A stretch of DNA of 64,000 nt from Caulobacter flavus (GCF_003722335.1 NZ_CP026100.1:930001-994000); one strand, 5' to 3'. Shown: positions 14,888-23,935, counted from the first letter of the stretch. A program made the numbers and translations. The notes: a model not told the origin generated them from the letters alone.

Positions 14888-15218
14888 CGGGTTGCTCCGC
14901 ATTGGACAGTTTGGGTCGAGGACGGACGCGCTCGATCAGGTCGACCGTGCGCGAGATCTCGAAGAGCGCGTCGGCCAAGTTCGTCTGGACGTCGGCAACG
15001 GACAGACCGAGGTGACGGGCGATCAGTGCGTAGTCGAGCGCCTTGATGTGGTTGAGCAGGAAGACGTCTCGTGTCTCGCGGCGAAGCCGAAAGACTGCGT
15101 AGGACATGACCTGCTGGGTGTTATGCGGATCGAAGGTCTTGCCGCGCCAGAGGGTGGGATGTCGCCAGCGCCACCACTGACTAGGGACAATCGGCCAAGG
15201 CAGAGGAAGGAGGGCCAT
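14880..15218 (-). CDS. Sigma-70 region-4-like helix-turn-helix protein
   Basis: 112 residues. The N-terminus is Trp/Pro-rich (WPIVPSQWWRW). The C-terminal half reads RLRRETRDVFLLNHIKALDYALIARHLGLSVADVQ, the pattern of sigma region 4 of ECF factors ('LP.R.R.vFll.r..g.s..eIA..LgiS...V'). Region 2 is absent, so it is not a complete sigma factor. It may be a DNA-binding regulator or an anti-sigma-type adapter. The ATG overlaps the previous stop as TGATG; a GTG one codon earlier is also possible. It is the third gene of an overlapping four-gene minus-strand operon. Confidence 0.65.
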   Translation of the reverse strand: MALLPLPWPIVPSQWWRWRHPTLWRGKTFDPHNTQQVMSYAVFRLRRETRDVFLLNHIKALDYALIARHLGLSVADVQTNLADALFEISRTVDLIERVRPRPKLSNAEQPDV

Positions 15219-15676
15219 CACGCTTCACCCTCTCGACGAGCATCTGCCCCGGCGGCCTCAACGACAGCGTCAATGAGCGCGCGGACGGTCGTGCAGGCCC
15301 CCACCCAGCAGACCGACCCGAGGGTCTCTGCTGACATCTGTGAGATGGCGTGGACGGTGTAGTACGGGCTCAGGAGCGCCGCCAACTCAGGGAGTTTGGC
15401 GGGACCGTCGGTAAAGCCAGCTCGGCGCGCGAACCGTAGTGCTTTGACGAGATCATGCCGGAGATAGACGCGGTTCCAGTCGTCGCTGATCCCTCGGTCG
15501 AGCAGGTACGCCTTCAACGCTAGCTCGATGGCGATGGCCAGGAAGTAGCGGGCGCCCTCGGGGTGTCGTGCCAGCACCGCCTCTGCCCCTTGGTGAAAGC
15601 CAGCGGCGTTACGGCGGAACTTCGCCGCCAAAGAGCGGTCGATGTCGCCGCGTCGCCGGGCAACGCGGCGAGTCAC
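15218..15676 (-). CDS. HEPN-domain-like protein
   Basis: 152 residues. The part YFLAIAIELALKAYLLDRGIS followed by RVYLRHDLVKALRFARRAGF fits the HEPN-like helical fold: a long 'ELALKA.L...G' helix and an 'HDL..LL..A...G' helix. An Arg-x4-His (RVYLRH) is present, resembling the Rx4-6H motif of HEPN ribonucleases, but the match could be accidental. Start is GTG at 15674-15676, which overlaps the stop of the upstream gene (GTGA). HEPN proteins are often RNases in toxin or defence systems, or nucleotide-binding partners. Which applies here is unknown. Confidence 0.6.
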   Translation of the reverse strand: MTRRVARRRGDIDRSLAAKFRRNAAGFHQGAEAVLARHPEGARYFLAIAIELALKAYLLDRGISDDWNRVYLRHDLVKALRFARRAGFTDGPAKLPELAALLSPYYTVHAISQMSAETLGSVCWVGACTTVRALIDAVVEAAGADARREGEA

Positions 15677-16164
15677 TTTTCACCGGCGAAGGTGGCAAGG
15701 TCGCGGACGGCGCGGGCGATCAGGCCGTGCGCCTCGGGGTGGTCCTCCACGAAGATCAGGCGCGCCGCTACCGAAAGGTTGGCGATAACGGCCTCGACGC
15801 TTTTCGCTGGCGTCGGTCGCATAGCTTTGAGGAGAGCGTGTGCCTCGACCTCCAGCACATCGAGCCGCGCGTCAATCTCGGCGAGCCTGGCACCTTCGGG
15901 GATTTCAGCCTGCTTGGCGGGGGTGAGTTTGTACCAACTGCGGTGCGTGATCAGCCAGCCTTCCAGCGCGCCCCATTCAAGTTGTAGGCGGCGCTGTTCG
16001 GTGTCGATGGCGAGCCAGCGAGCGCATCGCGCGACCGCCGGGTCGACACTATCGGCGGCGGCGCCAGTGACAAACGGTGCTGCGGAGCCGCCAGCGAGCA
16101 CGAAGCGCCGGGATGGTTTGCGCACGCGCACGTCCGCACGCTCCGCCTTAGGGCGCGAGTCCAT
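15673..16164 (-). CDS. Tat-signal-like hypothetical protein (intact paralogue of the pseudogene at 14393)
   Basis: 163 residues. The start has a twin-arginine-like motif, KPSRRFVLAGGSAAPFVTGA (residues about 16-35), followed by VARCARWLAIDTEQRRLQLEWGALEGWL and a mostly helical body (Leu/Ala/Glu/Arg) without cysteine pairs or known catalytic motifs. The basic Arg-Arg plus short hydrophobic stretch suggests export by the Tat route, but a DNA- or protein-binding N-terminus cannot be excluded. AGGAC lies 8 nt before the ATG. It is the first gene of an operon with HEPN-like, sigma-like and paralogous genes, each overlapping the next. Function unknown. Confidence 0.65.
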   Translation of the reverse strand: MDSRPKAERADVRVRKPSRRFVLAGGSAAPFVTGAAADSVDPAVARCARWLAIDTEQRRLQLEWGALEGWLITHRSWYKLTPAKQAEIPEGARLAEIDARLDVLEVEAHALLKAMRPTPAKSVEAVIANLSVAARLIFVEDHPEAHGLIARAVRDLATFAGEK

Positions 16165-16261
16165 GACATCGAGTCCTGAATGTGTATTACTTCTTTAGTA
16201 TCACCGAAGACGCTATTCGACAAGCTAAAAATATCATGGGCTTTACTAATAATAAAACGAC
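16165..16261. promoter_or_regulatory. A/T-rich divergent promoter region
   Basis: 97 bp, much more A/T-rich than its surroundings, between the minus-strand operon and a plus-strand XRE gene. TTTAGTA at 16194-16200 and TACTAA at 16244-16249 are inverted and may be operator half-sites for the XRE protein. The XRE gene has no clear ribosome site before its ATG at 16262. Confidence 0.5.
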
Positions 16262-16498
16262 ATGTTGACAGCCGCTCAAATTAGGGCCGCGCGAGCCCTT
16301 GTGGATTGGAGTGGGCCAAAGCTGGCGGAGGCCGCAGGTCTATCGCTGCCGACAATCCGGCGGATGGAAAGTGCCGTCGGACCGGGTCGCAGCTCTGTCG
16401 ATAACGTCGAGGCAGTGCGCCGCGCGCTTGAGGCAGCGGGCGTCATTTTCCAAATGGCCGATGAAACTGCAGGCCCTGGTGTTCGCCTAAAACAGTAG
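16262..16498 (+). CDS. Small XRE-type helix-turn-helix regulator
   Basis: 78 residues. Starts MLTAAQIRAARALVDWSG, then KLAEAAGLSLPTIRRME as the HTH and VEAVRRALEAAGVIFQ at the end. This compact 'AAQiRAARaLLgWsq..LA..agvs..TI.r.E' form with the '...aLe.AGv.F' tail is a very common alphaproteobacterial regulator, often near mobile DNA or toxin-antitoxin loci. It is divergent from the HEPN-containing operon and probably represses it and itself. No toxin gene is adjacent. Confidence 0.85.
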   Translation: MLTAAQIRAARALVDWSGPKLAEAAGLSLPTIRRMESAVGPGRSSVDNVEAVRRALEAAGVIFQMADETAGPGVRLKQ

Positions 16499-16556
16499 AA
16501 CGGTAGCGCCGCAGCGAACCCTTCCCGGCCTCGTTGAGGTGAGCAGCCGGCGTCAT

Positions 16557-16575
16557 GAAGGTGCGTTTCACCTTC
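16557..16575 (+). terminator. Small hairpin downstream of the XRE gene
   Basis: GAAGGTG and CACCTTC form a perfect 7-bp stem with loop CGTTT. It lies 58 bp after the XRE stop but has no T-run behind it, so a terminator role is only possible. Confidence 0.3.
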
Positions 16576-16708
16576 GCTAGAGGCGCCTAGGGCCTGTCTT
16601 TGTTTCCCAGGGTACGATCTGGCGCCGCAAGGTCTTGCCGCCGGCAGCGAGCAATCCAATTCTGACCCATCGAACGCCTTCAGATCCCAGTCTGTGGAGC
16701 TTTAAACG

Positions 16709-16921
16709 ATGGCCGACCTCGACCGCATCGTCCGCCTGAAGACCGTGCTGGCGCGCACGGGGCTTAGCCGATCGACCCTCTATCGAAAGATAAGCGAAGG
16801 CTCGTTTCCTCGGCAGGTCCCCATCAGCGTTCACGGCGCGGGATGGCACGAGTCCGCAATCAATCGGTGGATCGCGGATCCTGGCGGATACCGTCCAGAA
16901 CCATGCAAGCGCTCTTCATGA
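16709..16921 (+). CDS. AlpA-family phage-type regulator
   Basis: 70 residues. It reads RIVRLKTVLARTGLSRSTLYRKISEGSFPRQVPI... GWHESAINRWI, the standard AlpA (MerR-like winged helix) pattern: 'R...v...tGlsrstiYr.i..G.FP...... gW....i..Wi'. AlpA-type proteins control excision or integrase genes of prophages and islands. No integrase is found beside it, so this may be a leftover of a larger element. GGAG lies about 11 nt before the ATG. Confidence 0.88.
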   Translation: MADLDRIVRLKTVLARTGLSRSTLYRKISEGSFPRQVPISVHGAGWHESAINRWIADPGGYRPEPCKRSS

Positions 16922-17305
16922 CTCATCTCTGACCCTGGGAAGGTCCGCACGTTGGTGACGACGACATCGCATTGCGCGAGCTTGAGGGGCGACAATTGCT
17001 TGCCTAGGGATTGCTCCGCCCTTTTTGATCCGACGGGATCCCGACCGGGTGATTGCCAGCGATGAGAGGCGTAGGCCGACGTGGACGCTGGCGGTCAATA
17101 CCCGATCAAGTTCGATTTCTAGGATCGGCGGCTTGGTCGCGTGAGAGGGCCTCAGCCACTCTTGGCGCTTCTCGGAAATCTCGAACCAGACCGCTTTGCC
17201 AAGGCTCCGGCTCAGGTGCACACCCTGCGCGCGAACTTTATATTGAAATGGTTGAGCTTCCGGCCATCATTACTATCGGGGCAGTAGTCGTAAAGGTACT
17301 TGGGC
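16922..17305. other. Gap between the AlpA gene and the nuclease gene
   Basis: About 380 bp. No complete gene is seen. On the minus strand a short frame near 16925-16985 reads like coding sequence (LAQCDVVVTNVRTFPG), and another frame covers 17000-17220, so a decayed gene is possible. The sequence just before 17260 is A/T-richer and may hold the promoter of the next gene. Confidence 0.35.
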
Positions 17306-19747
17306 GTGGGCGGACTTTCAGATGCAGGCGGCGTCGCTGCGCGTCTCGGATTCAAATATCAAGACCATGTCGCGGCGATGTTTGTCCTGGAGATGATCGA
17401 TGATCGTCGGATTATGCAGGTTGAATGCGAAACGAGCGACGACATCACCTTGCTGCATCGGCGAGGCGCGGAAACGTTTCCGGAATACGTCCAGGTAAAG
17501 AGCACCGACCGCGATAGCAAGTGGACGTTCAAGGAGATCACAGACCGTGATTCTGCCAGCAAGGCCCGGCCGACCTCGCTCGCGGAGAAGTCTCTTCTAA
17601 CCGACAAGGCAGGGGGCAATGCGCGGTTCCGCATTGTCGCCCGACGGTCTGTCAATGCGACCGCCGCCGCACTGCTCGAACCGATGGATCGCCGAAATCC
17701 CGCCGGCGCCATCGACGCGCTCGCCAGCAAGGTGCTCGCCAAGCATCGGACGACCCGGTCGGACATGGGCAACGATCTCGGATACTGGACCCGGAACGCT
17801 TATTGGCACGTCCTCCCGGGCGTCGACCACGTCGAGCTGAAGAACCTCCAGGCGATCAGCACGATGGCTGAAGCCGCCGGTGCCAACCCCACCAATTCCC
17901 ATGTCAAGGCGATCTACAGGGATCTGCTGACGATAGTGGATGCGGCGGCCGTGGCGACGCGCAAGCAGCCGGAGCTCAAAATCATCACCCGGACGGTAGC
18001 GGTTGCCTGGTGGGAAGAGCACCTGTCGGAGACGAACGCCGCCCAGACCAAGACCTCCAAGCCGTACCGGACCAAGGGGGATCGCTTCTTCGCCGAGATC
18101 CACCGGGTTGACGAGGACTTTCGTCGCTCCTCCAGCGGCTATGATGCGCGCTATGAGCGGAAAGTGTGGCGATCCAAGCAGTTGGCGCGGCACCTGGCCG
18201 ACTGGGTGCCGGAGTTGACGCTGAAGGCCAGCGAGCTTGTCGAGATCACTCCCTTAAACATGCGCGCCAAATTCGAGGCCGGGCTCAAGGTTGTAAAAGC
18301 TGAACGCGCGCTAGACGTCGGAAACCTGCTGGCCGAGACGCTGCTTCACGCCGTCTTGCGCCATTGGTTCGGCAGCGAGCCGGTGCCATGCAAACTCTTC
18401 CACCGGTCCACCCATGGCGACAAGGTCACCAAGAACGCCCACTTGGTTCACGGCGAGAATGGGGACGAGCTATGGATCGGCCGTACCCATCTGTTCGAGG
18501 ATCAGGATCCGGCGCCGCTCTTCGCCCACATCAGCGCTGAGCTTTCCGACGCGCTCGACACCGAACTGCTGGTGGAGGAGCGTGACATCATCCTGCAGCT
18601 TCGGGAAGCCTTCATGGCTACGAGCGACGAAGACGATGTCTTTCCGCACCGCGAAGTCACGACCATAACGTTTCACGATGGCCTCAAGGCCGGCCAAAAG
18701 CCGCTGACGCAGTACGAGCGCGAGACCGGGACTTTCCGCATCGACTATCCCAGCGAAATCGAATTCGGCTCGGGGAAGGAGATGACCCGCCACATCCATT
18801 GGCTACGAGACACGATGGGCACGCTGGCGGCGGGCGCATTCGTCATTCGCGACGTCGAAGCGTGGATGACGCGGCTGGGCGCCGATGAAAACGCCTTTGG
18901 TCGGTCGGTGGCTCTTGGCGACATGTTGACCCTTTCGCGCAACGTGTTTGGCTACGACCCCTCTTTTTCACTAGCGGCCTGGAGCGCGCCCGACGACCAG
19001 ACGTATCCGCCTGAGCGCACAACCCCTTGGCGCGTCAAAGAACGTGCGCCGGAGCCGTCCGCTGAAAAGGTCATGAAGTTCGCTGAAGGCGTCAGCCCAG
19101 AGGACATGTTCGACAAAACGACGCTGCGCCATGACCAACGCGGTGTCCTGTCACCCATCGAAACGCCGCTATGGGACGCCGCCAAGTGGCGGGGTACGAT
19201 GTTCGGGCAGTACCCTGACATGCCGCCCATATTGGCGCTCGGCTACACCAACCCACAGTACGGCGAGCAGATTTTCGACGGGTGGAAGGCGCGTTGGGGT
19301 GAGGTCGACAAGAACGATGATCTTCGTGTGGCGATCATCACAGGCCTCTGCCGTCGCAATCCCAGCCACTACTCGATCATAATCGGTCCCAATCCATTGC
19401 GACAAACCAACGGTCGCAAGCTGGTCACCATGCTGTCACGTCATCAGAGAATGGAGCCGGCCAGCCTGGATAATCTAAACGGCTTTCTGGAGCGCTATTA
19501 CGCCTACAACGCCTATTTCCTGACGACGGCCCATATGAGCGCCAACCCGGACTTTGACCCGAAGCTCTTCATTCAGAAGAGCAATCTTGTCGTGAGACCC
19601 GCATGGCAGATCGGGCCCAACGATCCAGATATTTCGGTGTTGCGTGACGGAGATGACCCGATCATCCCGCCGGACGTGGCCGATCCGCCCATTCGCCGTG
19701 CAATGGCCTGGGATCGGGAGCTGAAGAGCAAAAGACCTCGTCGTTAA
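17306..19747 (+). CDS. Cap4/DUF4297-like nuclease-domain protein, putative defence effector
   Basis: 813 residues, no signal or membrane segment. The N-terminus matches the Cap4-type dsDNA endonuclease domain (DUF4297): GG.AARLGFKYQDHVA (Gln19), ECETSDD (Glu42, Asp46) and EYVQVKST (Gln63, Lys65), a PD-(D/E)xK arrangement. The middle is helical. The C-terminal third contains GYTNPQYGEQIFDGWK and SHYSIIIGPN, a domain I cannot name. Cap4 enzymes act in CBASS when a cyclic nucleotide binds their SAVED domain; I see no SAVED domain and no cyclase gene, so the trigger is different. GTG 17306 is chosen because AAAGG at 17292-17296 fits it, not the TTG at 17300. Confidence 0.72.
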   Translation: MGGLSDAGGVAARLGFKYQDHVAAMFVLEMIDDRRIMQVECETSDDITLLHRRGAETFPEYVQVKSTDRDSKWTFKEITDRDSASKARPTSLAEKSLLTDKAGGNARFRIVARRSVNATAAALLEPMDRRNPAGAIDALASKVLAKHRTTRSDMGNDLGYWTRNAYWHVLPGVDHVELKNLQAISTMAEAAGANPTNSHVKAIYRDLLTIVDAAAVATRKQPELKIITRTVAVAWWEEHLSETNAAQTKTSKPYRTKGDRFFAEIHRVDEDFRRSSSGYDARYERKVWRSKQLARHLADWVPELTLKASELVEITPLNMRAKFEAGLKVVKAERALDVGNLLAETLLHAVLRHWFGSEPVPCKLFHRSTHGDKVTKNAHLVHGENGDELWIGRTHLFEDQDPAPLFAHISAELSDALDTELLVEERDIILQLREAFMATSDEDDVFPHREVTTITFHDGLKAGQKPLTQYERETGTFRIDYPSEIEFGSGKEMTRHIHWLRDTMGTLAAGAFVIRDVEAWMTRLGADENAFGRSVALGDMLTLSRNVFGYDPSFSLAAWSAPDDQTYPPERTTPWRVKERAPEPSAEKVMKFAEGVSPEDMFDKTTLRHDQRGVLSPIETPLWDAAKWRGTMFGQYPDMPPILALGYTNPQYGEQIFDGWKARWGEVDKNDDLRVAIITGLCRRNPSHYSIIIGPNPLRQTNGRKLVTMLSRHQRMEPASLDNLNGFLERYYAYNAYFLTTAHMSANPDFDPKLFIQKSNLVVRPAWQIGPNDPDISVLRDGDDPIIPPDVADPPIRRAMAWDRELKSKRPRR

Positions 19748-20054
19748 ACGGCAACCCCGCTGCGGCTCGGTCGCTGCCTTTGGCACTGCGCCTAAAGGTC
19801 CGGTGTCTGGAGCGATCCCAAGTTCTGCTCCTGGCGCAGCGGCGTTGTCCTCGGACTTGGCGATCATCGGCGCCGTGGGCGAGGCGATGGTCGACGTTGG
19901 CGCTTCGCATTCATGCGGTGCATGCCTGGCGCAAAAAATATGTTGTTCTCTCGAACCGCGACCCTCTGAGTTCGTTAGCTCAGTATCGTCGGCCAGAAAC
20001 CAGGGCGCCGACGCCTGAGAGACATTGTGCTCCCGCCTGTCGCAGGAGCTCCGC
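19748..20054. other. Gap after the nuclease gene
   Basis: About 307 bp with no supported gene. A plus-strand frame at 19803-20018 (71 codons, GTG start, several Cys) has no ribosome site and no recognisable motif. No repeat or terminator is clear. Confidence 0.4.
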
Positions 20055-20297
20055 GTGGCCCTCTATTTCTTCCACACCGAAACCGCCGACAGCTTGGCTG
20101 ACGAAGACGGCGTCGAGTTGCCAAGCTGCATCGCCGCTTGTGAAATGGCGATTAAGGTCGCCGGGGAACTGATGAGAGACGGCGCCTCTACCTTTTGGGC
20201 GACGCGGCCGTGGAAGGTGACCGTTACCGATGGAAAGGGCCTGATCCTCCTCGAGATAGAAATCTGTGGTTATGCCGCGCCAGCCTTTCCTCACTAG
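20055..20297 (+). CDS. DUF6894-like small protein
   Basis: 80 residues: VALYFFHTETADSLADEDGVELPS... AIKVAGELMRDG... WKVTVTDGKGLILLEIEI. The pattern 'YFFh..dg....De.G.elp....A...A....ge.l.d.......... v.VtD..G..l..l.v' is that of a very common alphaproteobacterial small family (DUF6894 as I recall). Its function is unknown. Start GTG at 20055 has AGGAG 8 nt upstream, better than the earlier in-frame ATG. It often occurs next to stress or two-component genes, and here a receiver gene is convergent. Confidence 0.75.
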   Translation: MALYFFHTETADSLADEDGVELPSCIAACEMAIKVAGELMRDGASTFWATRPWKVTVTDGKGLILLEIEICGYAAPAFPH

Positions 20298-20341
20298 CCA
20301 GCAGCTTTGGACAAGACGGGCTCGCGAATGGTCGCTCGAGC

Positions 20342-20713
20342 TTACGTGGACCCGGTGCAGGCCCGGGCGATCTCTTCGATCAGCACGGGAACGGGATAAG
20401 GCTTTTCGACCAGCGGAACGTGCGTGAGATCCGGCGGTAAGACCTGCTTGCCATAGCCGGTGACAAGGATGACCGGCATCGCCCGCGCAAGGATCCATCT
20501 TAGCGGCTCAAAATCGAGACCGCGTCCTAAATCGATATCGAGAACGGCGCAATCGACAACGCGGTGGGTGACAGCTTGCATCGCTTCGCCCACCTGGGCG
20601 AAAGGTCCGAGAACCTCAGCCCCGGCGTCGTTTAGCAGTTTTGCAGTCGAGTGAGCCTGGAGGAAGTCATCCTCGACGAGCAGCACCGACCGCCCCGCGA
20701 TCGGCGCAGCCAT
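20342..20713 (-). CDS. Single-domain response regulator
   Basis: 123 residues. Receiver with acidic pair in LLVEDDFLQ, phospho-acceptor Asp in CAVLDIDLGRG, Thr in ILVTGYG and Lys in LVEKPY. The 'AVLDIDLG.G....P....L......P.i..TGYG.....P......P...KP' form is typical of alphaproteobacterial CheY-like proteins linked to stress responses. GGGAG precedes the ATG at 20713. No kinase is near, so it is an orphan here. It is divergent from the Mrr gene. Confidence 0.87.
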   Translation of the reverse strand: MAAPIAGRSVLLVEDDFLQAHSTAKLLNDAGAEVLGPFAQVGEAMQAVTHRVVDCAVLDIDLGRGLDFEPLRWILARAMPVILVTGYGKQVLPPDLTHVPLVEKPYPVPVLIEEIARACTGST

Positions 20714-20946
20714 GAGCGTCTCCCATCAGAAAAGAGAGCGCCCATAGAAAAGACGAAGCCTCGCCGCCAACGCAAGCGCGGCCGCAAATATTCTCCGCCT
20801 CCGAGCAGATCGATCTCTAAGGCTTTCAGCTCATCAGCTTTGGCGCTGTGCAGATGAACCACGCGCATCCAGTCAACGTCGCGTTTCTGGAGGTGGGCAA
20901 GAGTCCGCTTCTGGCGCATCGCCGCCAGTTCCGCCCGGTGAGTCCA

Positions 20947-21879
20947 ATGGCCGTTCCCGATTACCAATCCCTCATGCTGCCGTTGCTGACGCGCGCGGGC
21001 GCCGTTCGCAAGCCAGTCGGCGTCTTGGAGCTGATGCCCCAGATCGCCGCTGACTTGGGGCTGACCGAGGAGCAACTCGCGGAGCGCCTGCCGAGCGGGC
21101 GGCAGGGGACGTTCCATAATCGCCTGCACTGGGCCAAGCAGTACATGACCCGGGCAGGTCTCCTTGAGTCCACCAAGCGAGGACATTTTCAGGTCACCGA
21201 CGCGGGACGCGCCTTGCTGGCGGAAGGGCTGCCCACAATCGACAACGACATACTGGATCGCTACCCGGCCTTCCTGGCCTGGCGGCGAGGCTTGCCGAAC
21301 GAGGCCGGCTCTGCAGGTGACGACGACGTGTCGTCCATGATCGCTTCCGCCGCCGTCGCCACGCCCGAAGAGCGGATCGAGACAGCCCGACGCGAACTCG
21401 AAGCCAGCCTGAAGGCCGATCTGCTGGACCGGGTGAGGCAGATGACGCCGGGCGACTTCGAGGCCCTGATCATCACTCTGCTGTTGCGCATGGGCTATGG
21501 TCAGGGGCGCGAGGAAATGAGCCAGGCTCTGGGCGGCGCCGGTGATGGCGGCGTCGACGGAGTGGTCCATCAGGACCCGCTCGGCCTCGACCGCGTCTAC
21601 ATCCAAGCCAAGCGCTACAAGGAAGGCAATTCGGTAGGCCCCGACGCCGTCAACAGCTTCATCGGCGCCCTGAATATCAAGCGAGCCAACAAGGGCCTGT
21701 TCGTCACCGCCTCGTCGTTCACCAAACAGGCCAAGGACCACGCCGAGCGCTCGACCACCCATGTCGTCCTGATCGACGGCGACGAATTGGCGGGCCTCAT
21801 GGTGCGCTACGCCGTGGGCGTGATCATCCGCGACACCGTGGAGATCAAGGCCATCGACGAGGGCTTCTTCGGCGAGTAG
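20947..21879 (+). CDS. mrr: Mrr-type restriction endonuclease
   Basis: 310 residues, the usual Mrr length (about 300). The N-terminal winged-helix Mrr_N domain (about 1-95) reads VPDYQSLMLPLL, LAERLPSGRQGTFHNRLHWAKQYM and RGHFQVTDAGR. The C-terminal Mrr catalytic domain has the nuclease residues DGGVDGVV (Asp near 200) and VYIQAKRYK (Gln220-Ala-Lys222), then SFIGAL and KGLFVTAS. Mrr enzymes cut methylated DNA. The ORF extends 33 codons upstream, but ATG 20947 starts at the conserved first helix. It is a second nuclease in the accessory region. A strong hairpin follows at 21903. Confidence 0.92.
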   Translation: MAVPDYQSLMLPLLTRAGAVRKPVGVLELMPQIAADLGLTEEQLAERLPSGRQGTFHNRLHWAKQYMTRAGLLESTKRGHFQVTDAGRALLAEGLPTIDNDILDRYPAFLAWRRGLPNEAGSAGDDDVSSMIASAAVATPEERIETARRELEASLKADLLDRVRQMTPGDFEALIITLLLRMGYGQGREEMSQALGGAGDGGVDGVVHQDPLGLDRVYIQAKRYKEGNSVGPDAVNSFIGALNIKRANKGLFVTASSFTKQAKDHAERSTTHVVLIDGDELAGLMVRYAVGVIIRDTVEIKAIDEGFFGE

Positions 21880-21902
21880 CCGCCGGGGCGCCACACATGA
21901 AA

Positions 21903-21925
21903 AAGGGCGGGGTCTCCCCGCCCTT
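21903..21925. terminator. Bidirectional terminator-like hairpin between mrr and aguB
   Basis: AAGGGCGGGG-TCT-CCCCGCCCTT is a perfect 10-bp stem with a 3-nt loop. It lies 23 bp after the mrr stop and 25 bp from the aguB stop, between convergent genes. Confidence 0.8.
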
Positions 21926-21950
21926 CGTCGTTTCTCGTCGATGGCCGGCC

Positions 21951-22832
<882 letters not shown>

Positions 22833-22838
22833 GTCGAC

Positions 22839-23843
22839 TTACTCCCCGGGTTCTTGCTGGCTGATGCAGTGGAACGAGCCGCCGCCGGTGAGGATCGCGG
22901 TCGACGGCAGACCGATGACCTGGCGCTCGGGGAACAGGCCCTTGATCACCTCGACGGCGAAGGCGCCCGACTCCTCGGCATAGATCGGAACGATCACCGC
23001 CTCGTTGGCGATCAGGAAATTCATGTGCGAGGCCGGGATCGGCTCGCCGTCCTCGTCGAGGATCTTGCCCGGCGAGGGAATGCGCACGACCTGCAGCGGC
23101 GAGCCGCGGCTGTCGGTCATGGCGCCCAGCAGGCGGGCGGTCTCGGCATAGACCTCGGCGTTGGGGTCGTCGGCGCCGAAGGCCATCGGGCAGGCCACGA
23201 CGCCCGGCGCGACGAAGCGGGCCAGGTTGTCGACGTGGCCGTCGGTGTGGTCGTTGAGCAGGCCATCGCCCAGCCACAGCACCTTCCTGGCTCCGAGGGC
23301 CGCGGCGAAGGCCGAGGTCGCCGAGGCTTCGTCCCAGCCCGCGTTGCGGTTCTCGTTCAGCACGCACTGGCGGGTGGTCAGCACCGTGCCCAGGCCGTCG
23401 TGGTCGACCGCGCCGCCCTCGAGGATGAAGTCGTTGCGCACCAGCGGCGCGCCCGAGGCGGCGGCGATCTGCTCGGCGACGATGTCGTCGCCCTCCAGGT
23501 CGTACTTGCCGCCCCAGCCGTTGAACCTGAAGCCGGCCGCCGAGGCGCCCTGGGCGGTCTCGGTGAAGATCGGGCCGGTGTCGCGCAGCCAGATGTCGCC
23601 GAACTGGCCACGGACGATCTCGACGGCGGTGTCGGCCAGCAGGGCGCGGGCGGCGGCCTCGGCCTCGTCGCCGACGACCATCAGGCGCACGCGCTCGCCG
23701 CCCGGGCCGGCCAGGGCGCGGGCGAGGTCGGCGACTTCCTGCTGCGCCGCTTCGAGGTCTTCCTGCCAGAGCTCGCCATGGCTGGGGAAACCCAGCCACA
23801 TGGCGCGGTGCGGAGCCCACTCGGCGGGAACGGTGAGGGTCAT
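22839..23843 (-). CDS. aguA: Agmatine deiminase
   Basis: 334 residues, peptidyl-arginine-deiminase-like family. It converts agmatine to N-carbamoylputrescine. The conserved sequences include EWAPHRAMWLGFP at the start, MVVGDEAEA, IWLRDTGPIF, NGWGGKYD, ILEGGAVDHDGLG, the GHVDNLARF motif and, at the end, GGGSFHCISQ with the catalytic Cys. The ORF runs 19 codons further upstream, but ATG 23843 fits the usual beginning MTLTVPAEW. Just upstream of aguB, it completes the two-step pathway to putrescine. Confidence 0.95.
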   Translation of the reverse strand: MTLTVPAEWAPHRAMWLGFPSHGELWQEDLEAAQQEVADLARALAGPGGERVRLMVVGDEAEAAARALLADTAVEIVRGQFGDIWLRDTGPIFTETAQGASAAGFRFNGWGGKYDLEGDDIVAEQIAAASGAPLVRNDFILEGGAVDHDGLGTVLTTRQCVLNENRNAGWDEASATSAFAAALGARKVLWLGDGLLNDHTDGHVDNLARFVAPGVVACPMAFGADDPNAEVYAETARLLGAMTDSRGSPLQVVRIPSPGKILDEDGEPIPASHMNFLIANEAVIVPIYAEESGAFAVEVIKGLFPERQVIGLPSTAILTGGGSFHCISQQEPGE

Positions 23844-23935
23844 TTTCGAAACCTGGTCAAAACGAGGGGCGCAGATGGCCCCGGACGGCCCGAGGGTCAA
23901 GCGCGCTATCTAGCAAATTGGTGCGACAAAAGAAA

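Noticed and set aside
17300..17302. TTG start for the Cap4-like protein
   Set aside because: Only 3 nt from the AAAGG site; GTG 17306 has normal spacing.
19803..20018. 71-codon Cys-containing frame after the nuclease gene
   Set aside because: GTG start without a ribosome site, no motif, and ordinary-looking gap sequence.
733..21900. Island inserted at the tRNA-Ala 3' end
   Set aside because: I looked for a second copy of the tRNA 3' end near the right boundary and for an integrase and found neither, so no att site is claimed.
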